A DNA stretch of 64,000 nt, from contig VFZE01000027.1 in the NCBI GenBank assembly GCA_016871315.1, positions 16,134-80,133 on the forward strand, read 5' to 3'. Position 1 is the first letter of the stretch; every line of letters begins with the position of its first letter. The position numbers and the translations under genes were made by a program. The notes beneath the pieces are model-generated. The model saw only the letters and a list, made by a program, of their open reading frames with translations. It had not been told where the DNA came from and did not search any database. This stretch comes from Acidimicrobiia bacterium. GTDB taxonomy: Bacteria > Acidobacteriota > Terriglobia > Bryobacterales > Bryobacteraceae. Below are positions 8,186-17,415 of this stretch, one piece after another.

Positions 8186-9309
8186 CAGCGGGCCGGCTTC
8201 CTCCGTAGCTCCGCCGGCGCGCGCTGACCGTCATGCCTCTCCGTCGCGAAGCTCCACTCCAGCGGCACCGTCACCGGCGCGTAGCAGATCTTGTCGTCGC
8301 AGGCCTGGTACCGCAATGAGCCTTCCACCTTCAGCTTGTTGTCCGGGCCCAGCGCCGGACGGATCTCGCCGCTCTGGCCCACCAGCAACTCGCGCGTCAA
8401 CCGGAAACGGTTCTCATACACCGGCACCGACTCCTGAATGGCCGCCAGATGCAGCGTCCGCGCCGCCGGATACTGCGCCGGCCGCGCCAACCACGACGTC
8501 GAGTTCGGCATCTTCCAGTCAATCGGAATATAGGAGGACTGCACCCCTGGCGCATAAACATGCATGCCCGGCTTCAACTCCACCTCCACCGCCAGCGCCA
8601 CTAGATTCCCCGGCCGCACCGTCGACTCCGTTGCCCCGTAGCGCAGCTTCAGATGCTTCGTCTCCGCCTCCTGCCACCCATCTACCGTCGATGCCCCGGT
8701 TCTCAACAGCACCGTGGAAGCCGTGTACCGCTCCCGGTGATCGTCCTCGAAGAACTTCGATAGCACGACACCCTTTTCATTCACGATGTAGGTACCGGGA
8801 AACGGTACACCGTACCACTCATGCTCCGGCGGAAAATTGCCGTTCAAAATTCCGAACGAGCGGATCATCGCCGACTCCCCGTCGCCCAGCAACGGATAGG
8901 TGATGCCCTTGCGGGAGGCGAAATCCTTCATCAGCGCTGGCGGATCGTAGCTGATCGCGACGATACCCAACCCCTGCGCCGCAAACTTGCCGCGCTGCTG
9001 TTCCAGCTCCACGAGCTGGGTCTTGCAGAACGGTCACCAGTCGGCCGAGCGGACAAACAGCAGCACCAGGCCCTTCGGCCCTTTCAGATTCTCGAAGTTC
9101 CGCATCCGCCCGTTCTGATCCGGCAAGGAAAACTTCGGGATGTGTTTTCCCAACGCGGGACCGGTCTTCATGTTCGCGTCCAGCGCGGGCACCGGATGCA
9201 GCTTTGTCCGTGTTTGGGCCGGCGTCTGCGCCGGCACAACCGCCGGAACCAGCAGCGCCGCCGCCCAAGCGCCAGCGGCCAGAAACACGATCATCCTGCG
9301 CCGTAACAT
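8185..9309 (-). CDS. Selenocysteine-containing AhpC/TSA-type thiol oxidoreductase fused to a DsbD-N-like domain
   Basis: Two frames that look separate are one gene read through an in-frame UGA at 9034-9036. Before it the product reads LVLLFVRSADW and after it PFCKTQLVELE, so the redox motif is U-P-F-C with selenocysteine at residue 92 of 374 and its resolving Cys at 95. The N-terminus is a signal peptide or membrane anchor (VFLAAGAWAAALLVPAVV), with ATG 9309 chosen because AAGGG lies six bases upstream. Residues about 50-200 form the AhpC/TSA thioredoxin fold. About residues 225-360 resemble the N-terminal domain of DsbD, with a Cys pair in YQACDDKICYAP. A stem-loop fit for a bacterial SECIS follows the UGA. 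It is first gene of a four-gene operon. SelA/B/C/D are not in this window and must be encoded elsewhere. Confidence 0.9.
9003..9036 (-). promoter_or_regulatory. UGA(Sec) codon and candidate bacterial SECIS hairpin
   Basis: Reading the mRNA, UGA (9036-9034) is followed by a perfect 7-bp stem (CCAGCUC, 9019-9013, pairing with GAGCUGG, 9009-9003). The small apical loop is G-U-G, or CGUGG if the closing pair opens. The loop starts about 20-21 nt after the UGA, inside the 16-37 nt spacing known for bacterial SECIS elements, and has a G at its tip as SelB binding usually needs. The stem is also coding sequence (TQLVELE), so conservation must be judged against codon constraint. Confidence 0.75.
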
Positions 9310-9398
9310 GGTTATCCCTTCTACCATAGATTCGATTCCCGAACAGGCCCGGTTACGGTAACTTTTTCTGAAGAAGAGCCGAATCGGAGGGCAAGAAA

Positions 9399-10538
9399 AT
9401 GCGAATGCCGCTCATGGTTTTGCTGTTTGCAGGGGCGCTGGCCGCACAGCTAGCGCCGGGCAACTGGAAGACCGACCTTTCGAAAAAGTCGATTGACCTC
9501 GGGGAGCTGAAATCCGGCGGCCCGCCGAAGGATGGAATCCCGGCGATTGACCGCCCCCGCTTTGACACCGTCGATGAAGCCGCCCGCTGGCTGCATCCGC
9601 GCGAGCCCATAATGGTCGTGAACCTTCACGGCGAAGCCCGGGCCTACCCTCTTCAGGTGTTGACCTGGCACGAACTGGTTAACGATCAAATCGGCGATAC
9701 GCCGCTGCTGGCCAGCTTCTGCCCCCTATGCAACTCCGCGATCGTCTTTGACCGCCGCCTTGACGGAACGGTCTACGACTTCGGCGTCTCCGGCATGCTC
9801 CGCCATTCCGACATGGTGATGTACGACCGCCAGACCGATTCGCTGTGGCAACAGATCACCGGCGAAGCCATCGTCGGCGAGTTGACGGGGAAGACGCTCA
9901 CCATCCTCCCGTCACAGACCGTCTCGTTTGAAACCTTCGCCGCCGGCTATCCGCAAGGCAAAGTGCTCAATCGCGACACCGGACACATGCGTCCGTACGG
10001 CCAGAACCCCTATGAGCGGTACGAGTTTAATCCGCGGCTGGTGGCGCCCATCGGCCGTGTCGAACTTCCGGCCAACGTGCGGCCGATGGAGCGGCTGGTG
10101 ACCATCACCATCGGCGACCGTACGCGCGCCTACACGTTTCACTACGTGCGCTCGCGCAAGGTGGTGGAAGACAGCTTTCAGGACATCGATCTGGTGATCT
10201 TCTACGACAAGAACACGCTCTCGGCCCTCGATAGCAAGCAGATCAAGGAGTCACAGTCTGTCGGCAGCGTCGGAGTCTTCTGCGCACTGGTCGACGGCAA
10301 CCGGCTGCGCTTCCGTCACCGCAAGGACGGCATCGAGGACAAACAAACCAAAAGCCGCTGGAACGTGCTCGGGGTAGCCACAGAAGGTCCCCTCAAGGGA
10401 AAGCGGCTGAAGCCCGTCGATCACGGCGTCTACTTTGCCTTCGCCTGGCTGGTCTTCCGGCCCGAAACGCGTGTCATCGGCGACTCCGGTTTAAGGCCCG
10501 GAACGGATCCCTTTTTAAGCGGGCCGCAACCTCAATAA
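9399..10538 (+). CDS. DUF3179 domain-containing secreted protein
   Basis: The 379-aa protein has an N-terminal signal peptide (MPLMVLLFAGALAAQ). It shows the DUF3179 hallmarks PLLASFCPLCNSAIVFDR (C-x2-C), a MYDRQTDSLWQQITGEA segment, and a C-terminal VYFAFAWLVFRPETRV. The family is common in Acidobacteriota and haloarchaea, but its biochemical role is not established. The conserved C-P-L-C pair suggests metal or redox chemistry outside the cytoplasm. A GGAGGG ribosome site lies eight bases before the ATG. It is divergent from the selenoprotein operon across 89 bp, so the two may share regulation. Confidence 0.9.
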   Translation: MRMPLMVLLFAGALAAQLAPGNWKTDLSKKSIDLGELKSGGPPKDGIPAIDRPRFDTVDEAARWLHPREPIMVVNLHGEARAYPLQVLTWHELVNDQIGDTPLLASFCPLCNSAIVFDRRLDGTVYDFGVSGMLRHSDMVMYDRQTDSLWQQITGEAIVGELTGKTLTILPSQTVSFETFAAGYPQGKVLNRDTGHMRPYGQNPYERYEFNPRLVAPIGRVELPANVRPMERLVTITIGDRTRAYTFHYVRSRKVVEDSFQDIDLVIFYDKNTLSALDSKQIKESQSVGSVGVFCALVDGNRLRFRHRKDGIEDKQTKSRWNVLGVATEGPLKGKRLKPVDHGVYFAFAWLVFRPETRVIGDSGLRPGTDPFLSGPQPQ

Positions 10539-10597
10539 CTATTGATTCAAAAACCATTTCTGTGCGATAAGAGTGTTGTATCCAGGGAGGCTCCACT

Positions 10598-11797
10598 ATG
10601 AAGCATGGCTTTACAGTTCTTGCGCTGATCGCCTTTTCCGCGGCCAGTTTGCCTGCCGCTGTCACTTACACCAAAGACGTCGCACTGATTCTGAACAACC
10701 GGTGCGTGGAATGTCACCGAGCCGGGGAAGCCGCGCCGATGGCGTTCACCTCGTATAAGGAGGTTCGTCCCTGGGCGAAGGCGATTCGCGAGGCCGTACT
10801 GTCCACGAAGATGCCGCCATGGCTGGCCGACCCCAATCACGGCGTCTTCAAGAACGACCGACGAATGCCGCAGAAGGAGAAGGACACCATCTCCCAATGG
10901 GTGGCCGAGGGCGCTCCTGAGGGAGCTCCCAAGAACCTCCCCAAGGCGCCCGACTATGTCCAGGGTTGGAACATCGGCAAGCCGGACCTGGTCTTCGACA
11001 TCGGCGCCGACTTCGAGGTGCCTGCCTCCGGTACAGTTCCTTACAAATACTTCCGCATCCCCAGCAACTTCACGGAAGACACCTGGGTGGAAGCAGCCGA
11101 AATCCGTCCGGACAAGCGCGAAGTGGTGCATCACGTGATCGTCTTCATGGTGGAACAAGGCGCGCGTTCAGGCGGAGATGGCGGCAATCTGCTGGTCGGC
11201 TTTGCGCCGGGCGATCCGCCCATGCAGTTGGAGCCCGGCACCGCCAAACTGGTGAAGGCGGGAACCGTCTTCAACATTCAGATGCACTATACTACGAATG
11301 GCAAGGCTACGACCGACCGCAGCTACTTCGGCCTCAAACTCGCCAAGAACCGGCCCGCGAGGCAAGCCATCACCGGCCGCGCCCTGAACTTCGGCTTCAA
11401 GATCCCTCCCGGAGAACCGAACCACGAAGTGAAGGCCAGCTGGACGGCCAGGGAAGATGTGGAGATCAACGGCTTCATGCCGCACATGCACCTTCGAGGC
11501 AAGGACTTCAAGTACACCGTCGTTTATCCGGACGGTAAGTCGGATGTCGTCCTCCACGTCCCCAAGTACGACTTCAACTGGCAGCTCGCCTACGAGTTGG
11601 AGAAGCCGCTCGTGCTCCCCAAGGGCTCGCGTATCGATTGCGTCGCCCACTTCGACAACTCGCCCAACAACAAGTACAACCCGGACCCCAGCAAAGAGGT
11701 CCGCTGGGGCGATCAGACTTGGGAAGAGATGATGATCGGCTGGTTCACCTACACGGTGCCCGTCCAGCCCGCCGTCGTTTCCCAGACTCGCGAATAA
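10598..11797 (+). CDS. Secreted c-type heme / copper type II monooxygenase-like protein
   Basis: The 399-aa protein has a signal peptide ([14 protein letters not shown]). A single c-heme site (CVECH, near residue 40) sits in a cytochrome-like N-terminal domain. A C-terminal region resembles ascorbate-dependent copper type II monooxygenases, with [16 protein letters not shown] and [14 protein letters not shown] supplying His/Met ligands. Such heme-Cu fusions are frequent in Acidobacteriota and Planctomycetes and are presumed periplasmic oxidoreductases, but no substrate is known. A poor promoter-like pair (TTGATT, GATAAG) lies just upstream. It is convergent with the aminotransferase gene, with no gap between them. 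Confidence 0.88.
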   Translation: MKHGFTVLALIAFSAASLPAAVTYTKDVALILNNRCVECHRAGEAAPMAFTSYKEVRPWAKAIREAVLSTKMPPWLADPNHGVFKNDRRMPQKEKDTISQWVAEGAPEGAPKNLPKAPDYVQGWNIGKPDLVFDIGADFEVPASGTVPYKYFRIPSNFTEDTWVEAAEIRPDKREVVHHVIVFMVEQGARSGGDGGNLLVGFAPGDPPMQLEPGTAKLVKAGTVFNIQMHYTTNGKATTDRSYFGLKLAKNRPARQAITGRALNFGFKIPPGEPNHEVKASWTAREDVEINGFMPHMHLRGKDFKYTVVYPDGKSDVVLHVPKYDFNWQLAYELEKPLVLPKGSRIDCVAHFDNSPNNKYNPDPSKEVRWGDQTWEEMMIGWFTYTVPVQPAVVSQTRE

Positions 11798-13153
11798 CTA
11801 CATTCCAGGCAATTGCGCCAGGCACGCTTCCAGCGTTTCCACGGCGAAGTCCGCCTGATCGCGCGTGATCACCAGCGGCGGCGACAGCCGGACCGTGTTC
11901 TCGCCGGCGCCCAGGATCAGTAGACCCTTCCGGAAGGCCGATTCGATCACCTGGTTGCGCATGTGCGGCGCCTTCTCGCGCGTCGCCCGATCGCGCACCA
12001 GCTCGATCCCGATCATCAAGCCTAGCCCGCGAACCTGGCCGACGTGCGGGAACCGGCGCGGCCAATCCGCCATTCGCGCGCGCATGTGCTCGCCGATCCT
12101 GGTGGCGTTGCCGAGCAGTTCCTCTTCCAGCAACTCGATCGTCGACAGCGCCGCCTCAACGGCCACGGGATTGCCGCCGAATGTCGTGGCATGCGCCCCC
12201 GGCGGCCACGACATGAGTTCACTGCGCGCAATGGTCGCCGACAGCGGCAGCCCGCTGGCGATTCCCTTGGCCACAGCCATGATGTCCGGCATCAGTCCGA
12301 AATGCTCGCTCGCCCACATCCGGCCCGTTCGCCCCATCCCGCTTTGCACCTCATCGGCGATGATCACAATGCCATGCCGCGTGGCCACCTGTTGCAGCTC
12401 ATCGAAGAACTTTCGGGGCGGAACCACATACCCGCCTTCGCCCTGCACCGGCTCCAGCACGATCGCCGCCACCTCTTTGGCCGGCAGGATCGTCCGCAGC
12501 AGCTGTTCCTCGATCACCTTCACGCACTCCACCGCGCAAGTCTCCGGCTCCTTGTTGTAGGCGCAGCGGTAACAGTAGGCATAAGGGATATGCGTCGCGC
12601 CCGGCACCAGCGGTCCGAATCCGGCCCGCTGTACATACTTGGATGCCGTCAGAGAGAGCGACCCCATCGTGCGTCCGTGAAAAGCTCCCAAAAACGCGAT
12701 GAACTTGTCGCGTCCGGTGTGGTAGCGCGCAGCCTTGATCGCCGCTTCGATGGCCTCCGTCCCCGAGTTGCCGAAGAAGACCCGCCGCGGCGCATCGCCC
12801 GGCGCCAGCGCCGCCAGCTTCTCCGCCAGCGCCACCATATTCTCGTAATAGAAATCCGTCCCCGACATGTGGATCAACTTCGCCGCCTGCCGCTGCACTG
12901 CCTCCACGACTTTCGGATGGCAGTGCCCGGTGGCCACTACCGCGATCCCGGCGTTAAAATCCAGGAACCGGTTGCCATCGACGTCGGTGATCATCGCGCC
13001 TTCGCCACGCTCGGCAACGAGCGGATAGCTCCGCGTGTAGGAAGGCGACAGCGTCGCCCGGTCGCGCTCGATGATCGCCGCGGCCTTCGGGCCCGGCAGG
13101 CTGCTGATCCGGTAGGGAAGATCTTGGCGGACTTCCGTCATTGTGTTCTCCAT
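11798..13153 (-). CDS. Class III PLP aminotransferase (GabT/acetylornithine type)
   Basis: The 451-aa cytoplasmic enzyme shows the class III fold: FFGNSGTEAIEAAIKAAR for phosphate binding, IADEVQSGMGRTG with the PLP-contacting Asp, and the Schiff-base lysine in AVAKGIASGLPL. A CYRCAYN...CAVEC insert is typical of an aminotransferase group that includes GABA, aminovalerate and broad-specificity enzymes. The omega-amino substrate cannot be fixed from sequence. The ATG at 13153 follows AAGGAGG by four bases. It is a single gene facing YkgJ across a short divergent region. Confidence 0.9.
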   Translation of the reverse strand: MENTMTEVRQDLPYRISSLPGPKAAAIIERDRATLSPSYTRSYPLVAERGEGAMITDVDGNRFLDFNAGIAVVATGHCHPKVVEAVQRQAAKLIHMSGTDFYYENMVALAEKLAALAPGDAPRRVFFGNSGTEAIEAAIKAARYHTGRDKFIAFLGAFHGRTMGSLSLTASKYVQRAGFGPLVPGATHIPYAYCYRCAYNKEPETCAVECVKVIEEQLLRTILPAKEVAAIVLEPVQGEGGYVVPPRKFFDELQQVATRHGIVIIADEVQSGMGRTGRMWASEHFGLMPDIMAVAKGIASGLPLSATIARSELMSWPPGAHATTFGGNPVAVEAALSTIELLEEELLGNATRIGEHMRARMADWPRRFPHVGQVRGLGLMIGIELVRDRATREKAPHMRNQVIESAFRKGLLILGAGENTVRLSPPLVITRDQADFAVETLEACLAQLPGM

Positions 13154-13270
13154 GGAACCTCCTTGAATTTGAGAGAAGGAACGAGGGACAGCGGGACGGT
13201 ATCAGTCCCCGCCAAATAGGGCCGGTCGCTGCTGAACGGGACGCGGCATGCTACTTTCATTATATCTTCC

Positions 13271-13696
13271 ATGCCTGCCCATGCTTTAGAGGGATTGCGT
13301 TTCCAGTGCCAGCCCGGCTGCACCAACTGCTGCGACGTGCAGGGCTTCGTCTACCTCACCGAAACCGACCTCGAACAGGCCGCCGCCTTCACCGGCATGA
13401 CCAAGGCGGCGTTTGAAAACCGCTACGTCTACCGCACAAAGAACTTCCTCCGCCTGCGCAAACCGCGCCATTCCCAGTGCCACTTCCTCACCGAGGCCGG
13501 CTGCTCCATCCACCCCGCCAAGCCCACACAGTGCCGCCTGTTCCCCTTCTGGCCCGAGCTTGTCGAAAACCGCCGGGAATGGAGCAAGACCGCCGGACAC
13601 TGCCCGGGCATCGGCAAAGGCGAACTCATCCAAATCGGCGCCGCAATGGAAGAGGCCGAAGGGATGCGCCGCGCCTATCCGGCGATGTACTCCTAA
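13271..13696 (+). CDS. YkgJ-family cysteine cluster protein
   Basis: The 141-aa cytoplasmic protein has the zinc/iron-chelating YkgJ (CxxCxxCC) pattern: CQPGCTNCC near the start, then CHFLTEAGC and PTQCRLFPFWP, eight or more conserved cysteines in total. The family probably holds an Fe-S or Zn cluster and has been linked to flagellar and metalloenzyme maturation, but its role is unproven. A TATATC -10-like box lies immediately before the ATG. It is followed 28 nt later by miaB, another Fe-S protein gene, with which it may be cotranscribed. Confidence 0.85.
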   Translation: MPAHALEGLRFQCQPGCTNCCDVQGFVYLTETDLEQAAAFTGMTKAAFENRYVYRTKNFLRLRKPRHSQCHFLTEAGCSIHPAKPTQCRLFPFWPELVENRREWSKTAGHCPGIGKGELIQIGAAMEEAEGMRRAYPAMYS

Positions 13697-13724
13697 CGGC
13701 CTCTATAATAGAGAAAGCGCTCGA

Positions 13725-15038
13725 ATGAAGACTTTCTACATCGAAACCTTCGGCTGCCAGATGAACGCCCACGATTCCGAAAAGGTAATCGGTACGCTTA
13801 TGCAGCAGGGCTACCAGCAAGTGGCGACGCCGGAGGACGCCGGCCTTGTCCTTTACAACACGTGCAGCATTCGCGATAAAGCCGAGCAGAAGGTCTTCAG
13901 CCGCCTGCAACAGTTCAAGCGCGCCGGCGCGGGAAAAGTCTTCGGTGTGCTGGGATGCGTAGCCCAACAGGAAGGCGAGAATATCTTTGACCGCGCGCCG
14001 CACGTCAGCCTAGTGTGCGGCTCTGCCAGCTACACCAAGCTCCCCGAACTGCTGGTCCAGATCGAAAACGGCGAACGGCGCGTCACCGGTCTGAACCTCG
14101 ACACCGAAGACACATTCGAAACCCCCTTCACCCGCCGGGACAATCCGCACCGCGCCTATCTCACCGTCATGGAAGGCTGCGACAAGAGCTGCGCCTACTG
14201 CGTTGTCCCCTTCACGCGCGGCCCCGAACGCAGCCGTACGGGGGCGAGCATTCTCGAAGAGGTCCGCCAGCTGGCCTCCCACGGCTACACCGAGATTCAA
14301 CTGCTGGGCCAGAACGTGAACAGCTATCGCGACCCGTCCTCCGGCGGTCTCGATTTCGCCGGCCTGCTACGGGAAGTTGCCGCCGTGCCCGGCCTGCGCC
14401 GCGTGCGATTCACCACCTCCCACCCGCGCGACTTTGGCAAGGAGATCATCGACTCGATGGACGAGAATCCGGTGCTCTGCAATCACGTGCACCTGCCGGT
14501 GCAGTCCGGCTCCGATCATGTCCTGAAGCGCATGCTGCGCCATTATACACGAGACGAGTACATGCGGCGCATCGAGTGGATGAAGCAGAGCGGACGAAAT
14601 ATCGCCATCACCACCGACATGATTGTCGGCTTCCCGGGTGAATCCGACGCCGATTTCCAGCAGACGCTGGACCTGGTGGACGAAGTCGAGTACGACTCGA
14701 TGTTCAGCTTCAAATACTCGCCGCGCCCCAACACCTCCGCGCTGACGCTCTCCGATCCGGTGCCGGAAGAGGAGAAGGGACGGCGGCTGACAATCCTCCA
14801 GGAAAAACAGCGCGCCATCCAGATCCGCCGCAACGCGGACCTGGTGGGCAAAGTGGAGGAGGTGATGGTGGAAGGCTACAATCACGGGACCGGCCAGTGG
14901 ATCGGCCGCACCTCGCAACACCGCACGCTGAACTTCACCACGACAGCGCAGCTACCGGAGGGAGCTTATCTCGATGTGCGCGTCACCAGAGCCGGGCCGA
15001 ATTCGCTGGCCGGCGAAGCAGTTTCACAGATTCAATAA
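13725..15038 (+). CDS. miaB: tRNA-2-methylthio-N6-dimethylallyladenosine synthase
   Basis: The enzyme methylthiolates i6A37 in tRNAs reading UNN codons, using two [4Fe-4S] clusters and S-adenosylmethionine. At 437 aa it has normal length. It has the N-terminal UPF0004 domain (ETFGCQMNAHDSEK, CSIRDKAEQK, GVLGCVAQ), the radical-SAM CDKSCAYCVVP motif (C-x3-C-x2-C) and a C-terminal TRAM domain. The ATG at 13725 gives the conserved start KTFYIETFGCQ; longer in-frame starts overlap YkgJ and are rejected. A TATAAT box at 13704-13709 precedes it. Confidence 0.97.
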   Translation: MKTFYIETFGCQMNAHDSEKVIGTLMQQGYQQVATPEDAGLVLYNTCSIRDKAEQKVFSRLQQFKRAGAGKVFGVLGCVAQQEGENIFDRAPHVSLVCGSASYTKLPELLVQIENGERRVTGLNLDTEDTFETPFTRRDNPHRAYLTVMEGCDKSCAYCVVPFTRGPERSRTGASILEEVRQLASHGYTEIQLLGQNVNSYRDPSSGGLDFAGLLREVAAVPGLRRVRFTTSHPRDFGKEIIDSMDENPVLCNHVHLPVQSGSDHVLKRMLRHYTRDEYMRRIEWMKQSGRNIAITTDMIVGFPGESDADFQQTLDLVDEVEYDSMFSFKYSPRPNTSALTLSDPVPEEEKGRRLTILQEKQRAIQIRRNADLVGKVEEVMVEGYNHGTGQWIGRTSQHRTLNFTTTAQLPEGAYLDVRVTRAGPNSLAGEAVSQIQ

Positions 15039-15048
15039 GGAGGATGAC

Positions 15049-15534
15049 ATGGAAGTGGAAATGAAAATCCGGGGTCTGATGATGGACCCGATGAACAATA
15101 TGCCCATCGTTATCCTGAAGGATGTCAGCGGCAATTCGATTCTGCCGATCTGGGTAGGCTCCTATGAGGCAAACGCCATTGCGCTGGAGATCGAAAAGGT
15201 CTCCACCCAACGGCCGATGACGCATGACCTGATCAAGACGCTGTTGATGGGCTTGAGCGCGGGTGTCCGCAAAGTGGTGGTCACCGAACTCCGCGAAGAC
15301 GTCTTCTACGCCGTCATCTGGCTGGAAAAGGACGGTCAGCTGATCAGCATCGACAGCCGCCCCTCCGACGCCCTGGCGATCGCGCTGAGGCTGGATTGCC
15401 CGATCTACGTCGACGATTCCGTCCTGCACAACTCGAAAATGGCCAGCGCCATTTCCGAGAAGGTGAACAGCGACGAGTTGCGCCAGTGGCTGGAGAATCT
15501 GAACGACGAGGATCTCGGCCGCTACAAGATGTAG
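15049..15534 (+). CDS. Bifunctional nuclease domain protein (DUF151)
   Basis: The 161-aa protein matches the BFN/DUF151 family, with MKIRGLMMDPMNNMPIVIL, LPIWVGSYEANAIALE and the catalytic-region DSRPSDALAIALR. Plant and bacterial relatives have been reported to have nuclease activity, but the physiological role in bacteria is unclear. A near-perfect AAGGAGG (15038-15044) fixes the ATG at 15049. It lies ten bases after miaB and is followed by a small gene, forming a short operon. Confidence 0.92.
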   Translation: MEVEMKIRGLMMDPMNNMPIVILKDVSGNSILPIWVGSYEANAIALEIEKVSTQRPMTHDLIKTLLMGLSAGVRKVVVTELREDVFYAVIWLEKDGQLISIDSRPSDALAIALRLDCPIYVDDSVLHNSKMASAISEKVNSDELRQWLENLNDEDLGRYKM

Positions 15535-15545
15535 CCTCCTCTTCC

Positions 15546-15848
15546 ATGACCAACAAACTGGAAATGCTGGCCTCGCTCGGCATTGAGATTGTGCCGATGC
15601 CCGCCTTGGACCGGCACATTGTGTTCGCGCGCGGTCCTTATGCGACGCTAGTGGAGCGCACCGAATCCGGTTTCGGACGCATCGGATCCACGGGAATGAT
15701 CACCGAAGCCGGATTATCGATGCTGATGTGGCGCGGAGAGAAAGCCTTCTTCGTAGCCAAGCAGCATGAACAAGAAGCAACGGCGGAGCAAGTGGAAGCG
15801 CTCCGCCGGTTCAGTTCAGATCTTGAGCGCGCCTTGCGCGCTTGCTGA
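15546..15848 (+). CDS. Small conserved-looking protein of unknown function
   Basis: The 100-aa product begins MTNKLEMLASLGIEIVPMPA eleven bases after the nuclease gene and ends a few bases before the convergent TPR gene. It has no signal peptide and no cysteine motif apart from a terminal Cys. It combines a beta-rich middle (DRHIVFARGPYATLVER) with an amphipathic C-terminal helix (EQEATAEQVEALRRFSSDLER). Position and normal codon use argue that it is real and cotranscribed with miaB. I do not recognise the family. Confidence 0.7.
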   Translation: MTNKLEMLASLGIEIVPMPALDRHIVFARGPYATLVERTESGFGRIGSTGMITEAGLSMLMWRGEKAFFVAKQHEQEATAEQVEALRRFSSDLERALRAC

Positions 15849-15855
15849 GCAGAGT

Positions 15856-17124
15856 CTACTTCTTCTTCCCGGCGCCCTTCTTCGTACCCGCAGGGGGAGC
15901 AGTGCGCGCCGCTGCCGGCCAGCCGGTCACTTTGTCCTTTTCGACGTCCATCGTCACCAGGAACGGATCGGGGGTGAACTCTTGGGGCACCGCTTCAAAC
16001 TCAATCTCCGTCCCCGGGTCGGCCTTGCTTGCCATTGGGTTGTCGATCCGCAGCCTGATTTCCGGCGTGCCGTCATCGCTCATGTCGATCAGCACTTCCT
16101 TGGGACGCAACGCCGGCGTGTGGCTGATAATCTTGCCCTTCAATTTCGGGAGCGCGGCTCCTTTCACCGAGCTCTCGAAATATCCCGGACCCTCAGGGCC
16201 GACCAGCATCTTCTTCACTCCCAGCCACAGCGCCAGTTGAGGATTGGTCTCCCGAAGCCGGTTTTCTTGCTCGATATCCTTCTGCTGCGCCGACTTGATC
16301 TCCAGATCATTGGGCGGAAACGGAGAGCTCTTGGCTCTCTCCACCAACTCCGCCATGCCTTCCTTGCCCCCTGCGTAGCTGGTATAGATCTTTTCAAAAT
16401 AGGCCAGCACTTGTTTCCGTGTCGCCTCGTCCAGCGCGTTCTCGCCCGTGTAGTGCGCAGCCCGGGCGAAGTGCCAGAAGGCCGCCATCTGTTTCTCCGG
16501 CTTCTTCTGCGCCACCAGCGCCGCGCCCAACTGGTACGACAGCGCACCGTTGTTGGGATTGATCTTCAGAATCGTCGTGATTTCCCGCTCCACGGCATCG
16601 TTGTCCTTGCGCGCCGCCGCGACGAAGACCAGCGTCCTGCGGGCCGCCAGTTCCAGCTGCACGCGGTTGACCTTCCACTGTTCCTCGGTTTGCTCGGCCG
16701 GCTTCTTGTCGAGGCTGGCGATCAAGGAACGCGCCGTCTTCTCGCCAAAATCAAGCCGGTCCGGCGCCGTATTCTTCAGACTCTCCGTCAGCAGCGTCAC
16801 CCACACCATGGCAAAGGTGTTGCCCGGATCCATGGCCAGCATCTCCTTGGCGGACTGATACATCTTCTCGCCTTGGTTCAGCCCCTGGTAGGTCTGCACG
16901 AGCATCTGCTGGCGCTCGATCTTGTAGTCGGAATCCGGGTACTTTGTCTTCCACGTCTCCAGCAGCTGGCTCTTCTTGGTGAGGTCCTTTTCCTTGGTGA
17001 CCGCATCGAACAGGTCGTATTCGGCCTGGTCCTTAACCTTCTTTTCCTGACCCAACAGCCCAACTTGGGCAATCGCCAGCACTACTGTAATCGTGGCTGC
17101 TTTCTTGAATAGAGTCTTCAACAC
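15856..17124 (-). CDS. Exported tetratricopeptide-repeat protein
   Basis: The 422-aa product starts at a GTG (17124) because AGGAGG lies six bases upstream; an ATG further up would add 14 charged residues before the signal peptide. The leader (ATITVVLAIAQVGLL) is followed by TPR-like helices (KKSQLLETWKTKYPDSDYK, INPNNGALSYQLGAALVAQ) to about residue 270. A beta-rich C-terminal domain of about 130 residues ends in a Lys-rich tail. TPR proteins of this type are common in Acidobacteriota and usually unassigned. It probably acts in the periplasm as a binding platform. Confidence 0.8.
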   Translation of the reverse strand: MLKTLFKKAATITVVLAIAQVGLLGQEKKVKDQAEYDLFDAVTKEKDLTKKSQLLETWKTKYPDSDYKIERQQMLVQTYQGLNQGEKMYQSAKEMLAMDPGNTFAMVWVTLLTESLKNTAPDRLDFGEKTARSLIASLDKKPAEQTEEQWKVNRVQLELAARRTLVFVAAARKDNDAVEREITTILKINPNNGALSYQLGAALVAQKKPEKQMAAFWHFARAAHYTGENALDEATRKQVLAYFEKIYTSYAGGKEGMAELVERAKSSPFPPNDLEIKSAQQKDIEQENRLRETNPQLALWLGVKKMLVGPEGPGYFESSVKGAALPKLKGKIISHTPALRPKEVLIDMSDDGTPEIRLRIDNPMASKADPGTEIEFEAVPQEFTPDPFLVTMDVEKDKVTGWPAAARTAPPAGTKKGAGKKK

Positions 17125-17415
17125 TCGCCGCCTCCTATTTCCATCCTCTGGTTTGGAAAAGTACAAGCGTCCGGGAACTCACACTCAAGCTCCCGAACGG
17201 ATCGCGCAATTGCGGAGTATATCTGAATCGTGGCAAGCGCCGCAACCCTGACGATGCAGTACATTGCAACCATCCTCCGGCGCACACACGGCCCTCATCC
17301 AGCATTTGCATGTTAGACGCGGCGCAGCCGATTTTTGTTGCAACAGATAGATGTTAAAATCGCCATCCCGCTGGCTTGCCGCTTCCGGTCCACACCCCTA
17401 TGCTACAATCCGCCC

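Noticed and set aside
8185..9012. Separate redoxin gene starting at 9012 and a truncated 97-aa upstream protein
   Set aside because: The two pieces are in the same frame across a single UGA, form one thioredoxin fold, and the split removes the redox motif. A selenocysteine read-through explains both.
17167..17415. Gene or structured RNA in the 250-bp gap before the SSS symporter
   Set aside because: Only a CGCAATTGCG palindrome and a weak promoter-like pair are visible; no convincing frame or strong multi-stem structure was found.
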